Shown piece after piece: positions 16,169 to 25,608 of a stretch of DNA of 64,000 bases. This DNA is from Sporosarcina highlanderae (GTDB lineage Bacteria > Bacillota > Bacilli > Bacillales_A > Planococcaceae): contig NZ_JAROCC010000003.1 in NCBI RefSeq assembly GCF_030433715.1, positions 124,001 to 188,000 of the forward strand, in the 5' to 3' direction. The stretch's first letter is position 1, and each line of letters starts with the position of its first letter. The notes under the pieces are model-generated. The model was given only the letters and a program-made list of their open reading frames with translations, was not told the origin of the DNA and did no database searches. The position numbers and the translations under genes are program-made.

Positions 16169-16684
16169 TCAACTTTCCTCATCAAGACGGAAAGTTTCAT
16201 AAACTGTCCAAGATCCGTCTTCAAGTTGATAGAGGAGATGGATACGATCGATAATTTCTGTATGATCGATTCCAACCATCTTAATTTGACCAATTATGTC
16301 GTCGTGTTCACCCGAAGTGAGTTTTTGAGCGATAGTAATATGTGGGACGAAGGAGAATTCTGGCTTTTCGCCAAAGAAGTCTTCATTCAGATCTTTATGG
16401 AGTGCAAGTATATCCTCATTCGGTGTTACCTTGAAGAAAATCGTATTTGTAATAGGCGCAAACGTGCTTACTTTTGCTACATTTAACTCGAAGGGGCTAT
16501 GCTTTTTTGCAACCTCTCGGATTGCTAAAGCCACTTGCTCAATTTCCTTATCGTCAGCTTCAAATACGCCCTTCACAGTCATGTGTGGAGTGATACGCGC
16601 ATAATGTGGGTCATACCGTTTCCTGTAACCATTTGCCAAATCTTGGAGTTTCTTTGATGGAAATGCGACTACACCATATTTCAT
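16169..16684 (-). CDS. yjcG: 2H phosphoesterase / 2'-5' RNA ligase-like YjcG
   Basis: Member of the 2H phosphoesterase superfamily, with both HxT motifs: PHMTVKG near residue 34 and PHITIAQ near residue 115. The biochemical substrate of YjcG is not settled; the fold suits 2',3'-cyclic or linear phosphoesters of RNA or nucleotides. The 171 residues match B. subtilis YjcG. It is immediately upstream of yjcF (3-base gap). A second 2H protein, ThpR-like, is encoded at 38208-38750. Confidence 0.92.
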   Translation of the reverse strand: MKYGVVAFPSKKLQDLANGYRKRYDPHYARITPHMTVKGVFEADDKEIEQVALAIREVAKKHSPFELNVAKVSTFAPITNTIFFKVTPNEDILALHKDLNEDFFGEKPEFSFVPHITIAQKLTSGEHDDIIGQIKMVGIDHTEIIDRIHLLYQLEDGSWTVYETFRLDEES

Positions 16685-16771
16685 CCTTGTGACCTCCTTG
16701 TATAATGTTTTAATACACTACTTCATATCCTCAATTATAACAGAATCGCCGACACATTGCCTAAATTGGAA

Positions 16772-17497
16772 TCATTCGTATTGAAAGGAATTTTTTATAG
16801 CACGTCTAACGTCCTTTTGCCAATACTTCCATGTATGGTCCCCTATGAATTCTTCATAGAAGTACGAAAACCCTCTTCTTTTGATTAAATTATTTAACTT
16901 TCTATTTGGCGTAAGAAAATCTTGAACCCCATCCTCTGTCGTTTTAACTTCCGTTTCCTCTTTGCCAATTACGTGATAGATGGAAAACGCGGACGGATCT
17001 TCCAAAGCCTCCACCTGTTCAAGGACATAATCATCCACATAAGGTGAATGAAGAATTACCTTCCCGAAGCAATTTGGATATTTCAAAGCTGTAAGAAGTG
17101 AAATTGTCGCTGCCAGAGAATCTCCGATCAACCCTCTACCTGCACCGACTTGGTATGTAGGGTAGTTTTCATCAATGTAGGGAACAAGCTCATGTGCAAG
17201 GAAACGGATATACTCTTTGTGGCGATCACCATTTGGATGATACATTCTTCTTCGTTCTTTAACGCTCTTATAAGGTATTCCGACGACAATCATATTATCA
17301 ATTTCGCCATCGTTGACCAATTCATCTGCCACGCGTCCGATTCTGCCGTATTGAAAATAATCTTTGCCATCCGAGGCAAAGAGAACTGAATACTTATAAA
17401 GTGGTGAATACTGATGTGGTAAATGGATGAGAAGCTGCATTTCCTCACCAAGTGCATTACTGTAAAAGCTGACCTCTTCTATTTTTCCATATTCCAT
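16772..17497 (-). CDS. yjcH: Alpha/beta-hydrolase esterase YjcH-like
   Basis: Predicted cytosolic esterase of the enterochelin-esterase/YjcH type. The nucleophile serine is in GLIGDSLAATISL, and HLPHQYSPLYKYSVLFASDGKDYF is the typical first strand region. The C-terminal GDHTWKYW carries the likely catalytic histidine. GGGAGG lies upstream of the ATG. It is separated by about 87 bases from yjcG and precedes it in the same direction. No signal peptide is seen. Confidence 0.87.
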   Translation of the reverse strand: MEYGKIEEVSFYSNALGEEMQLLIHLPHQYSPLYKYSVLFASDGKDYFQYGRIGRVADELVNDGEIDNMIVVGIPYKSVKERRRMYHPNGDRHKEYIRFLAHELVPYIDENYPTYQVGAGRGLIGDSLAATISLLTALKYPNCFGKVILHSPYVDDYVLEQVEALEDPSAFSIYHVIGKEETEVKTTEDGVQDFLTPNRKLNNLIKRRGFSYFYEEFIGDHTWKYWQKDVRRAIKNSFQYE

Positions 17498-17672
17498 CGG
17501 TATGTCCTCCCTTGTTGTTTATGTATCAAGATTGTATCATATGGTACCCTACAGGTATAATCCATAGACAGCTTATTAGGTTGGGGGTATAGACATGCTG
17601 AATAATCATTCGTTTGGAAGCGGTCATATTATACGTGATAAGCACGGACTAAAAATAAGGAGGCAATGATAA

Positions 17673-18218
17673 ATGTTCACAGGTAAAAATATAGTTCATA
17701 GCGACGTTGTCACGAAAGCAACTAAGGATGCTTTACTCCGGCGAGGTGTCACGCTTGAAGACGTGGCTAAGATTGTATATGAAATGCAAGTTCCTTATAA
17801 TGAAGGTCTTGACCTTGCAGAATGTGTAGATTCCGTCGAAAGAGTGCTCCGTAAAAGGGAACTGCAACATGCAATCCTTGTGGGAATCGAATTGGATGAA
17901 TTAGCTGAGCAAGGGAAATTATCAGCTCCTCTACAACAGATTGTTGATTCGGATGAAGGACTTTTCGGTGTGGACGAAACGATCGCATTAGGTGCAGTGT
18001 TCACGTACGGTTCCATAGCCGTTACAACTTTCGGTCATTTGGATAAAAATAAGATCGGCATTATTAATGACCTCGATACGAAAAAAGGAATTGGCGTCCA
18101 TACATTTTTAGATGACCTTGTAGCGAGCATCGCATCATGTGCCGCATCGAGATTGGCACACAGAAAAAGGGATTTGGATGAAGCTGGAATAACATACTTT
18201 GACGAAAAAGAAAAATAA
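17673..18218 (+). CDS. pgpA: Phosphatidylglycerophosphatase A (YutG-like)
   Basis: PgpA-family protein that would dephosphorylate phosphatidylglycerol phosphate in membrane phospholipid synthesis. The C-terminal VHTFLDDLVASIASCAASRLAHR is characteristic, and DEGLFGVDETIALG resembles the active-site region. The Gram-positive YutG form lacks the strong membrane helices of E. coli PgpA, as here. AAGGAGG precedes the start. The 181 residues are slightly longer than B. subtilis YutG. It stands alone, with a terminator behind it. Confidence 0.85.
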   Translation: MFTGKNIVHSDVVTKATKDALLRRGVTLEDVAKIVYEMQVPYNEGLDLAECVDSVERVLRKRELQHAILVGIELDELAEQGKLSAPLQQIVDSDEGLFGVDETIALGAVFTYGSIAVTTFGHLDKNKIGIINDLDTKKGIGVHTFLDDLVASIASCAASRLAHRKRDLDEAGITYFDEKEK

Positions 18219-18248
18219 AATAAGAAGAATAGTTAATAGTGGGCATCC

Positions 18249-18286
18249 AAGGAAGATGATACAGTTGTTTATCATCTTCCTTTTCT
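18249..18286 (+). terminator. Terminator after pgpA
   Basis: AGGAAGATGAT pairs with ATCATCTTCCT, followed by a T-rich run. Confidence 0.9.
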
Positions 18287-18339
18287 TAATTAATTCAGAA
18301 TGAAAACGCTTGCGATTTGCAGATTATTCACAAGAAACG

Positions 18340-18370
18340 TTGACAAGCGAATGATTAGTTGTGATAGAAT
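18340..18370 (+). promoter_or_regulatory. Candidate promoter of the TAXI-TRAP operon
   Basis: A perfect TTGACA is followed after 19 bases by TAGAAT. The -10 is near consensus, but the spacer is longer than the usual 17. Confidence 0.55.
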
Positions 18371-18419
18371 AGGTGTTAAGTTGCAAAACTATAAGAATAC
18401 AAAAAGGGAGAGAGATTGT

Positions 18420-19361
18420 ATGAATAAAAGAGTAGGTCGCATTCTTGCATTGATGTCAGTGCTTACATTGCTACTTCTATCAGCATGTGGTAAAAAAGAC
18501 ATTGAATATCTAAGTATTTTGACAGGCGGTACGCAAGGTACTTATTACGCACTTGGGGGGGCGCTTGCAGAAAACATCGGCAAGGATACTGGTATTAAAA
18601 CAACAGCTGAAGTTTCACAAGCATCTGCAGCAAACATGACTGCCCTTAAGGACGGAAAAGCTGAACTTGCTTTCGTGCAGACGGATATCGCTTATTATGC
18701 GTCTAAAGGTGAAATGATGTTTGACGGCGAAATCATCGACACGGTTTCAGCAATCGGTTTCCTATACCCGGAAACAGTTCAATTGGTAACTCTTGAAAAG
18801 AGCGGCATCAAGTCATTTGCTGACTTGAAAGGTAAAAAGGTATCTGTAGGAGCGCCAGGTTCAGGAACTTATGCGAATGCTGAACAGCTTCTTGAAATCC
18901 ATGGTTTGTCTATGAAAGATATCCAAGCTCAAGATTTGGACTTCGGCGAGTCCACAGAGAGTTTGCAAGCTGGGCAAATCGATGCAGCATTCATCACTGC
19001 TGGTACTCCAACAGCTGCTGTTGAAGGGTTGAACGCAACAGCAAAAGTATTTATCGTTCCAGTTGAAGATGCCAAAGCTGACGAATTGATCGCAAAATAT
19101 GGTTACTATGCAAAAGAAGTTATCCCAGCAGGAACTTATGGTATTGCTAATGACACACCTACAGTATCAGTTGGTGCAATGTTAGTAATTCAAAATGATA
19201 TTCCAGAAGACGTGGCTTATAAAATCACAAAATCGATTTATGACAACGCATCTAAATTGACGCATCCAAAAGCTGCGTTGATCAAGGTTGAAACTGGTCT
19301 TGACGGTATCGGTATTCCGGTACACCCAGGTGCTCAAAAGTACTTTGACGAACACAAATAA
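18420..19361 (+). CDS. TAXI-family TRAP transporter solute-binding lipoprotein
   Basis: Extracytoplasmic binding protein of a TRAP transporter of the TAXI class. It has a lipoprotein signal (LLLLSACGKK) anchoring it to the membrane outer face and then the TAXI signature LTGGTQGTYYALGGALA. FADLKGKKVSVGAPGSGTYANAE is another family block. Start ATG 18420 has AAAAAGGGAGAGAG upstream; the frame from 18300 has no such signal. TAXI proteins bind organic anions such as glutamate or other carboxylates; the ligand here cannot be read from sequence. It is first in an operon with a DUF1850 protein and the fused permease. Confidence 0.93.
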   Translation: MNKRVGRILALMSVLTLLLLSACGKKDIEYLSILTGGTQGTYYALGGALAENIGKDTGIKTTAEVSQASAANMTALKDGKAELAFVQTDIAYYASKGEMMFDGEIIDTVSAIGFLYPETVQLVTLEKSGIKSFADLKGKKVSVGAPGSGTYANAEQLLEIHGLSMKDIQAQDLDFGESTESLQAGQIDAAFITAGTPTAAVEGLNATAKVFIVPVEDAKADELIAKYGYYAKEVIPAGTYGIANDTPTVSVGAMLVIQNDIPEDVAYKITKSIYDNASKLTHPKAALIKVETGLDGIGIPVHPGAQKYFDEHK

Positions 19362-19451
19362 TTGAATCAAAGCAGAAAGAAAATCGGGGCGGTGAAGCGA
19401 CATGCTTCATCCGTCCCATTCTTAATTGCGACACAGAAAGGAAGAAGGCGG

Positions 19452-19976
19452 ATGAAATGGAAGAAAGTACTTCCGCCCATCATTCTGCTGCTCACGCTCC
19501 TTGCCTTCCTCGCCTTTATTTTCCTGCCGATACATAAGGTGTTCTCATTTACGGAATATCGAGCCAATCATCCGAAAATCTACTATGTAAGGATGAAAAA
19601 TGAGCAGGAATTTCAAATAAGGTATGTTCACTCCATCTTTTTAACTGATGTAATTGAGTCCTATAAGGTGACCAATCAAAATGCCATACAGTTATTATCT
19701 ATGCAATATGAGAATGTTGGAATTGGCTTACCGGGATACGCGGAAGAAGGCCAAACGTTATCTGTCAAGGATGGTTTGTATACGCTTACCTTTCTGGACA
19801 CCATTATCCAATCATTTGTCCTTTTTGTTGGCGATGTCGATGCGGATCTCGCTTTCCGCTATGAGGGACTTGAAACAGATTTGAAAAAACATTTAATAAG
19901 GGGAAAATCGTACACATTTAGTGTGCAAAGACTATCTTTTTACCAATTGATGAAAGGAGTAAAGATAAATGGCTAA
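19452..19976 (+). CDS. DUF1850 protein of the TRAP operon
   Basis: Protein of 174 residues with one N-terminal membrane helix (PPIILLLTLLAFLAFIFLP) and an extracytoplasmic domain with the DUF1850 pattern IRYVHSIFLTDVIESYKV. DUF1850 genes recur between TAXI binding proteins and fused TRAP permeases, but the function is unknown; an accessory role in the transporter is an inference from context. ATG 19452 follows AAAGGAAGAAGGCGG. It overlaps the permease gene by 8 bases. Confidence 0.85.
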   Translation: MKWKKVLPPIILLLTLLAFLAFIFLPIHKVFSFTEYRANHPKIYYVRMKNEQEFQIRYVHSIFLTDVIESYKVTNQNAIQLLSMQYENVGIGLPGYAEEGQTLSVKDGLYTLTFLDTIIQSFVLFVGDVDADLAFRYEGLETDLKKHLIRGKSYTFSVQRLSFYQLMKGVKING

Positions 19977-22014
19977 AGATAAAAAACGGGAAGAAGAAAT
20001 ACAAGTTAATTCTCAAGTAGAAGACAATGAAATGTTAACAGAAGAACAGCAGTTAGAAATCCTTCAGAAGTACGATCCGGAGTCAAATACCCGGAATGTT
20101 AAAGGAATCTTCAAGATTATTGTGTTTGTTGGATTATTGTCCTTTTCGCTTTTCCAATTATACACATCCATCGGAACACCATACACTGCCTATATTCAGC
20201 GTTCCATTCACTTAGGTTTCGCATTGTCACTTATTTTTATTTTATTCCCGGCGATAAAGAAACCGGGTGTAAAAAAAGACAAGGTGCCTTTCTATGACGT
20301 AATTCTTTCCTTACTTGCGATTGCTGTTGGGTTGTATTGGCCGCTATTCTACGGTGACCTTATTGGTCGCGTCGGACGGGTTTCCGAAATGGATTTATTC
20401 ATCGGTATCGTAGCAATTCTTTTAACATTGGAGGCTGCACGACGGGCTGTTGGGCTACCAATTACTATTATTTCAAGCATTTTCTTGGTATATGCGTTTT
20501 TCGGACCGTATTTTCCAGGGTTCCTTGCACATCGTGGCCAAGATATAAAGAGTATTGTGCAGCTGATGTTCTATACGACGGATGGTATTTTAGGGACGCC
20601 GATTAGTGTTTCTGCGACATTCATCTTTGTGTTCTTGTTATTCGGGGCTTTCCTCGTAAAAACAGGCGTCGGAAACTATTTCAATGATTTGGCTGTTGTA
20701 CTTGCTGGTCGTTTGACCGGTGGTCCTGCAAAAGTTGCGATCTTCTCGAGTGCATTGCAAGGAACGATTTCAGGAAGTTCCGTTGCAAACGTTGTTGGTT
20801 CTGGTTCATATACAATTCCAATGATGAAAAAGTTAGGGTATCGTAAGGAATTTGCTGGCGGAGTTGAGGCGGCTGCTTCAACTGGTGGGCAGATTATGCC
20901 ACCAATCATGGGGGCTGCAGCGTTCCTAATGGTTGAATTCATCGGAGGCGTAAGGTATTGGGATATTGCCAAAGCAGCTGCTATTCCAGCCTTGCTATAC
21001 TTTACCGGAATTTGGATCATGACGCATTTTGAAGCGAAGCGTGTCGGTCTTAAAGGCATGACCGAGGATCAAATGCCGAATCGGAAAGCGACATTGAAAA
21101 AGATTTATCTTTTATTGCCGATTTTAGGAATTATCCTTTTCCTATTACTTGGAGTTCCGACGATGAAAGCGGCTTTATTAGGTATTGTTCTTACTTTAGT
21201 CGTCAGTTTCTTTGATAAATCTACACGTCTTGGACCTAAAGATATTATTATGGCACTTGTTGATGGTGCACGTACTGCATTGGCTGTTGCAGCAGCGACT
21301 GCATGTGCCGGTATTATCGTTGGGGTTGTTGTTAAAACAGGATTAGGGTTAAGCCTTGCAAATGGACTTGTTTCGGCTGCGGGTGGAAATATTCTATTAA
21401 CGCTTATCTTTACAATGCTTGCAGCCTTAGTACTTGGGATGGGGTCGCCGACAACTGCAAACTATGTCATTACGTCGACGATTGCTGCTCCTGCCATCAT
21501 CCTATTGCTTATGGGCGGTGAGATGGGACCAGATACGACTATTCCGGTTGTCGTAGCGATTTCTGCCCACTTATTCGTGTTCTATTTCGGGATTATCGCG
21601 GATATCACGCCGCCTGTTGCACTTGCTGCATTTGCCGCTTCTGGTATTTCCGGAGGGGACCCGATTAAAACGGGAGTTGTATCTGCAAAACTTGCGATTG
21701 CAGCATTCATCATTCCGTATATGTTTGTATTCAATCCGGCAATGCTTATGATTGATTCATCCTTCTTAGAAATTATTTGGGTCGTCTTCACCGCCATCGT
21801 CGGTATGATTGCAATCGGTGCAGGAATGATCGGCTATTGGTATAGGAAATGCAATTGGATCGAGCGGATTATTACAGTGGGAACTGGATTATTGTTAATT
21901 TATCCAGAAACTATTACTGACATAGTTGGTCTTGTACTTTTCGTTATCTTATGGGCAATTCAATGGAAATCGAAAGGCAATGACGATAAAAGGAAAGTTG
22001 CAGTTGCTTCATAA
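19969..22014 (+). CDS. TRAP transporter permease, fused 4TM/12TM subunits
   Basis: Membrane-spanning component of a sodium-coupled TRAP transporter with the small (DctQ-like) and large (DctM-like) subunits fused, as is normal for TAXI systems. Many hydrophobic helices are visible after a charged cytoplasmic N-terminus of about 50 residues. Conserved DctM-type segments include SGSSVANVVGSGSYTIPMM, AAASTGGQIMPPIMGAAAF and ADITPPVALAAFAASGISGGDP. The 681 residues are full length. Start ATG 19969 has AAAGGAG upstream. Substrate not determinable. Confidence 0.94.
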   Translation: MAKDKKREEEIQVNSQVEDNEMLTEEQQLEILQKYDPESNTRNVKGIFKIIVFVGLLSFSLFQLYTSIGTPYTAYIQRSIHLGFALSLIFILFPAIKKPGVKKDKVPFYDVILSLLAIAVGLYWPLFYGDLIGRVGRVSEMDLFIGIVAILLTLEAARRAVGLPITIISSIFLVYAFFGPYFPGFLAHRGQDIKSIVQLMFYTTDGILGTPISVSATFIFVFLLFGAFLVKTGVGNYFNDLAVVLAGRLTGGPAKVAIFSSALQGTISGSSVANVVGSGSYTIPMMKKLGYRKEFAGGVEAAASTGGQIMPPIMGAAAFLMVEFIGGVRYWDIAKAAAIPALLYFTGIWIMTHFEAKRVGLKGMTEDQMPNRKATLKKIYLLLPILGIILFLLLGVPTMKAALLGIVLTLVVSFFDKSTRLGPKDIIMALVDGARTALAVAAATACAGIIVGVVVKTGLGLSLANGLVSAAGGNILLTLIFTMLAALVLGMGSPTTANYVITSTIAAPAIILLLMGGEMGPDTTIPVVVAISAHLFVFYFGIIADITPPVALAAFAASGISGGDPIKTGVVSAKLAIAAFIIPYMFVFNPAMLMIDSSFLEIIWVVFTAIVGMIAIGAGMIGYWYRKCNWIERIITVGTGLLLIYPETITDIVGLVLFVILWAIQWKSKGNDDKRKVAVAS

Positions 22015-22017
22015 TTG

Positions 22018-22063
22018 AAAAAAGCTGCCACTGAAGATATTCAGTCTTCTGTGGCAGCTTTTT
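22018..22063 (+). terminator. Terminator of the TRAP operon
   Basis: AAAAAAGCTGCCAC pairs with GTGGCAGCTTTTTT; strong in both directions. Confidence 0.92.
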
Positions 22064-22122
22064 TACTATTTAGTTTTGTGTAATTTCTTCTACCTATTAA
22101 ATAATATCAATAGTTGTTACTA

Positions 22123-22151
22123 TTGAATTAATTGTCTTTTATGATTATAGT
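22123..22151 (+). promoter_or_regulatory. Sigma-A-like promoter of the ABC cassette
   Basis: TTGAAT-N17-TATAGT lies about 65 bases upstream of the ATPase start. Confidence 0.65.
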
Positions 22152-22215
22152 AGAAAGTATCATGTGATTTGAAAATTGGTAGAAATTAGTGAACAAGCTG
22201 AAGGGTGGAAGAAAA

Positions 22216-23112
22216 ATGTTGAAATTATCAAATGTATCAATTACCTATAATGATAAAGCCGTTTTGGATAAATTGGAGTTAACGGCCAATATAGGGGAAA
22301 TTATAGGCGTGGCGGCTCCAAACGGAACCGGGAAATCTACAATGTTCAATGTGATGGCAAATTTTGTGAAGCCAGATTCGGGACATGTATTATTTGATGG
22401 AAAATACGCCTACCGAAATGAAAAGGAAGAGTTATTGATACATAAGCAGTTATGTACTTTTCCGGAACAAAAAGATCTGTTTGGCGAGTTATCCGGAGTG
22501 GATCACCTGAAACTCTATGCAAATATGTGGAAGGGATCGGCAAAACATGTACCAGCAGTCATTGAGCGACTTCAAATGGGGAACTATGTGAAAAGGAAGG
22601 TCCGCACATATTCGTTGGGAATGCGTCAGCGTTTATGCTTTGCAATGATGATGGCAGCTGACACGCCTGTAATCCTTTTGGATGAAGTGATGAATGGCCT
22701 TGATGTCGACAATGTGGCTCTCCTATCGGAATGCTTAATGGAAATGAAAAAGGATAAGCTCATTTTTGTCGCATCTCATTTACTATCAAACCTGGATTTA
22801 TATGCTGATAGGGTCCTTTTCTTGAAAGACGGAAAGTTTGTGCATGAACATAAATTTACCGGTGAAAATGATGTTTACCTAAAAATTGAAACAACTCCTG
22901 AAAAATATGAAATTCTGAAAGAGAAGGAGAAATTGCCACTAGGTCATATCTATTTGGCAAACCACTTATTATGTATTCCACTACAGGGAATGAGTACTGC
23001 AGAACAGACGAAGTGGATCGAACGGATGCTTGACTATAATGAAAAAGAAATGACAGTTGGCCCACTCGGAACGGTGGAATACTATGATAAGTTTTATTCG
23101 AAAAATGCATAA
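22216..23112 (+). CDS. ABC transporter ATP-binding protein
   Basis: Cytoplasmic ATPase of an ABC exporter-type system. Walker A is APNGTGKST (the usual leading glycine is alanine), the Q-loop FPEQKD, the signature YSLGMRQRL (MRQR in place of the usual GGQ), and Walker B VILLDEVMNGLD with an H-loop ASHLL. The last 80 or so residues form an extra C-terminal domain. ATG 22216 follows GGGTGGAAG. It leads a four-gene run with two membrane proteins and a lipoprotein. The YSLGM form is common in ABC-2-type exporters. Confidence 0.9.
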   Translation: MLKLSNVSITYNDKAVLDKLELTANIGEIIGVAAPNGTGKSTMFNVMANFVKPDSGHVLFDGKYAYRNEKEELLIHKQLCTFPEQKDLFGELSGVDHLKLYANMWKGSAKHVPAVIERLQMGNYVKRKVRTYSLGMRQRLCFAMMMAADTPVILLDEVMNGLDVDNVALLSECLMEMKKDKLIFVASHLLSNLDLYADRVLFLKDGKFVHEHKFTGENDVYLKIETTPEKYEILKEKEKLPLGHIYLANHLLCIPLQGMSTAEQTKWIERMLDYNEKEMTVGPLGTVEYYDKFYSKNA

Positions 23113-23166
23113 TTTTGTATAGAAATAAGTAAAGAAATTACTTTACTATTAAAAGGGGAAGTTGGG

Positions 23167-24375
23167 ATGAATCGAACTTATTTGAAGCATGAATTTCTTA
23201 TAACAACGAGAAGCAAACGGAATATTCCTTTTATATTATTTATGGCCGTTTTGCTATTAAGTTATTGTTTGATTTTATTGCCGAATAAAGAAACAAAAGA
23301 AACCTATTATCCTGAAGAGGTTAGGGATTATTTGACTACCCTTGAAGTGGAGCAGAAGTTCAGGGAGGAAAAAGGAAACACAGGAATTATCATATTCACT
23401 GGCCAGCCTGTGTATGCCATGAATGCATATTATTACAAGCTGAACCACGCAATGCTAACAGCGTACGAGGATAAGAACTACACACGCTTCCTATATTTGA
23501 GGAATTTCACCCTGTTAGGGAACGAGCGGGAATACACAGCAGATCCAAATCTTTTTACACTTTCACCTTTCCCAGGCAAAGACAGGGCACATTTATATCA
23601 GCAAACAATGATGCGCTATGAGGATTATCTTGAAAATGATTACCCCATTACATATGGCTTGATGTATGAAAAGACAGGCTTGCAGGCTTTACAAAAATTC
23701 CTACAGACAAACGGAATTCTATTCATTCTGTTCTGTGTAATCTATTTTAGCAGTGATATTTTGTCAAGGGACCGTAAATACCAGACAGTTCTGCAAGGGA
23801 TGCCGTTGTCTTGGTATCGTCAATTGAATTTGAAATCACTATCGACATTTCTTTATTCACTACTCATAATCGCTGTCATGCTTGTTGTAGGTGTCATCGT
23901 AATGAGCTTGCAGTTCGGTTTTGGCTACTTCGATTTGCATGTACCTATCATGATCGGTCAGCAATTGTTTACAGCTGAAGATTATGATGTCATTTCCATT
24001 GCAACTTTTATAGGGAAAACATTTATGGGGATTCCATTATTAGTCTTCCTATTCATCCGATTGAATATCATTTTAGGTTTGATACTAAAAAACGAATGGG
24101 TTGTCCTTTTAGTAAGTAGTTTAATACTCTTCTTGGATCGTCTATTCGCTACAAGAACGACAAGGGAGCTATTCGGACAAGATATCAGCTTTTTTCCTCA
24201 GATCTATTTTGACTTCGGAAAGATTGTCGATGGGGAAAAGAATTTTCTATTGAATGTGGAGACGATTACATTCGCAAAAGGGCTTGTTGTATTACTTGTC
24301 ACAATCGCCGTTATCGAAGCTCTACTATTCATCTGTTCAAGAATCATCAATAAAAGACGTTTCTATAAAGCATAA
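23167..24375 (+). CDS. ABC-2-like permease subunit 1
   Basis: Membrane protein of 402 residues. One helix at about residues 18-38 is followed by a large, probably external domain (about 40-175, rich in Tyr and charged residues). A membrane domain of five or six helices then runs to the end (LFILFCVIYFSS, SLLIIAVMLVVGVIVMS, VVLLVSSLILF and others). The topology fits an ABC-2 family permease, but I see no named subfamily. It pairs with the next gene, which has the same layout, suggesting a heterodimeric channel for the preceding ATPase. Confidence 0.8.
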   Translation: MNRTYLKHEFLITTRSKRNIPFILFMAVLLLSYCLILLPNKETKETYYPEEVRDYLTTLEVEQKFREEKGNTGIIIFTGQPVYAMNAYYYKLNHAMLTAYEDKNYTRFLYLRNFTLLGNEREYTADPNLFTLSPFPGKDRAHLYQQTMMRYEDYLENDYPITYGLMYEKTGLQALQKFLQTNGILFILFCVIYFSSDILSRDRKYQTVLQGMPLSWYRQLNLKSLSTFLYSLLIIAVMLVVGVIVMSLQFGFGYFDLHVPIMIGQQLFTAEDYDVISIATFIGKTFMGIPLLVFLFIRLNIILGLILKNEWVVLLVSSLILFLDRLFATRTTRELFGQDISFFPQIYFDFGKIVDGEKNFLLNVETITFAKGLVVLLVTIAVIEALLFICSRIINKRRFYKA

Positions 24376-24402
24376 AAATAATGAACAGGAAAGGATACGA
24401 TT

Positions 24403-25557
24403 ATGTTTTGGAAGTATTTATTATTTGAGACAAAATTATTGTTGCATAATCGGAAAAACTGGTTGTTAGGATTAGCGATAATCGTGTTTTTCCCATTGTA
24501 TTATTCCAGTTATAGTTTAACAGATATTAAGGATTTGCAAAGAAAGAAAAATGATGAAGCGCAGCAATTTCATACCGTCTTCAATGCTTTCCCAGAAGAG
24601 CTTCGGGAGACGACAGAAGGGTTAGCGGCCTATAATAATTTAACAAAGCAATCCTCTTTGCTTAACATGCAGAGATTTTATTTGTGGAAGAAAGCTGATT
24701 ATGACAAATATATAGATGATGGTATCAAGTTGAGTGAATTGAAACTTGAATTGCATGCGTTGGGAAATATAGGGGTACATCCGAAGTACGTTATTCCTAA
24801 AGAGGAAATTCAAAAGGAAATGGCGCTTTTACACTATTATAAAGACCATGAACTGCCGATTATTCCGAATCCATTTGCTGCAAGCAACTATTTACCGGTC
24901 GCTTTAAAATTGATCAGCGGATTAGTGTTTTGCCTATTCATATTAATCAGCGGCAGTAGCATGTTAATCATTGATCAGCACAATCAATCTGTTGTTAGCG
25001 GTTTTCCAGTTTCCTTCATGAAAAAGGTCACTAGCAAAATAGCTATCCATTTCGTCCAGGCCATGCTGTTCTTACTAGTCGGCGTGATAGTTGGGGCGTA
25101 TTATGTTGCAGGTAAAACGGAGTGGGGGAGCTTTGTTACACCAGTCTTAGTTTACCAAGATGCCGATTTCATTGCAGTATCAACAATTCGATATATTCTA
25201 TACATGTTCATCGCTTTTGCACTGATTGCGATATTCCTGTATTTAGCCTTTATTTTGATTAATGTACTAACAAAGAATCTATATGCGACGATTTTGATAT
25301 TACTGATCATCCTTCTTGCTCCAGATTTATTAAGTGTGGCAGGTGTTGAATCCAATCTGTTATATCCGTTGAAATTTATAGATATAGGCTCCGTATTAAG
25401 TGGGGAAGCCGCAATGGAATTCGGCATTAAAAACTTGGACTTCAAACATTCTTATAGTTGGCTAATAGGCTTAAATCTGATAGCTATTACCATTTTATAT
25501 TTGCGTAATATGCTTCTATATATTCGTAGAGGGGAATTTGCATTAAAAGCAAGCTGA
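24403..25557 (+). CDS. ABC-2-like permease subunit 2
   Basis: Membrane protein of 384 residues with the same architecture as its upstream neighbour: a first helix (WLLGLAIIVFFPLYYS), an external stretch of about 140 residues and a C-terminal multi-helix domain. Both share the phrase at the domain junction where a serine-rich helix precedes a VVSGFPVSF or VLQGMPLSW segment, so they look like paralogues. The gap between the two genes is 27 bases with AGGAAAGG upstream of the ATG. No terminator lies between them. Confidence 0.8.
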   Translation: MFWKYLLFETKLLLHNRKNWLLGLAIIVFFPLYYSSYSLTDIKDLQRKKNDEAQQFHTVFNAFPEELRETTEGLAAYNNLTKQSSLLNMQRFYLWKKADYDKYIDDGIKLSELKLELHALGNIGVHPKYVIPKEEIQKEMALLHYYKDHELPIIPNPFAASNYLPVALKLISGLVFCLFILISGSSMLIIDQHNQSVVSGFPVSFMKKVTSKIAIHFVQAMLFLLVGVIVGAYYVAGKTEWGSFVTPVLVYQDADFIAVSTIRYILYMFIAFALIAIFLYLAFILINVLTKNLYATILILLIILLAPDLLSVAGVESNLLYPLKFIDIGSVLSGEAAMEFGIKNLDFKHSYSWLIGLNLIAITILYLRNMLLYIRRGEFALKAS

Positions 25558-25608
25558 GGCAGAGGAGTTGGCGAACACATAGGAGAAAATCGGGGATGGT
25601 GGATTGTT

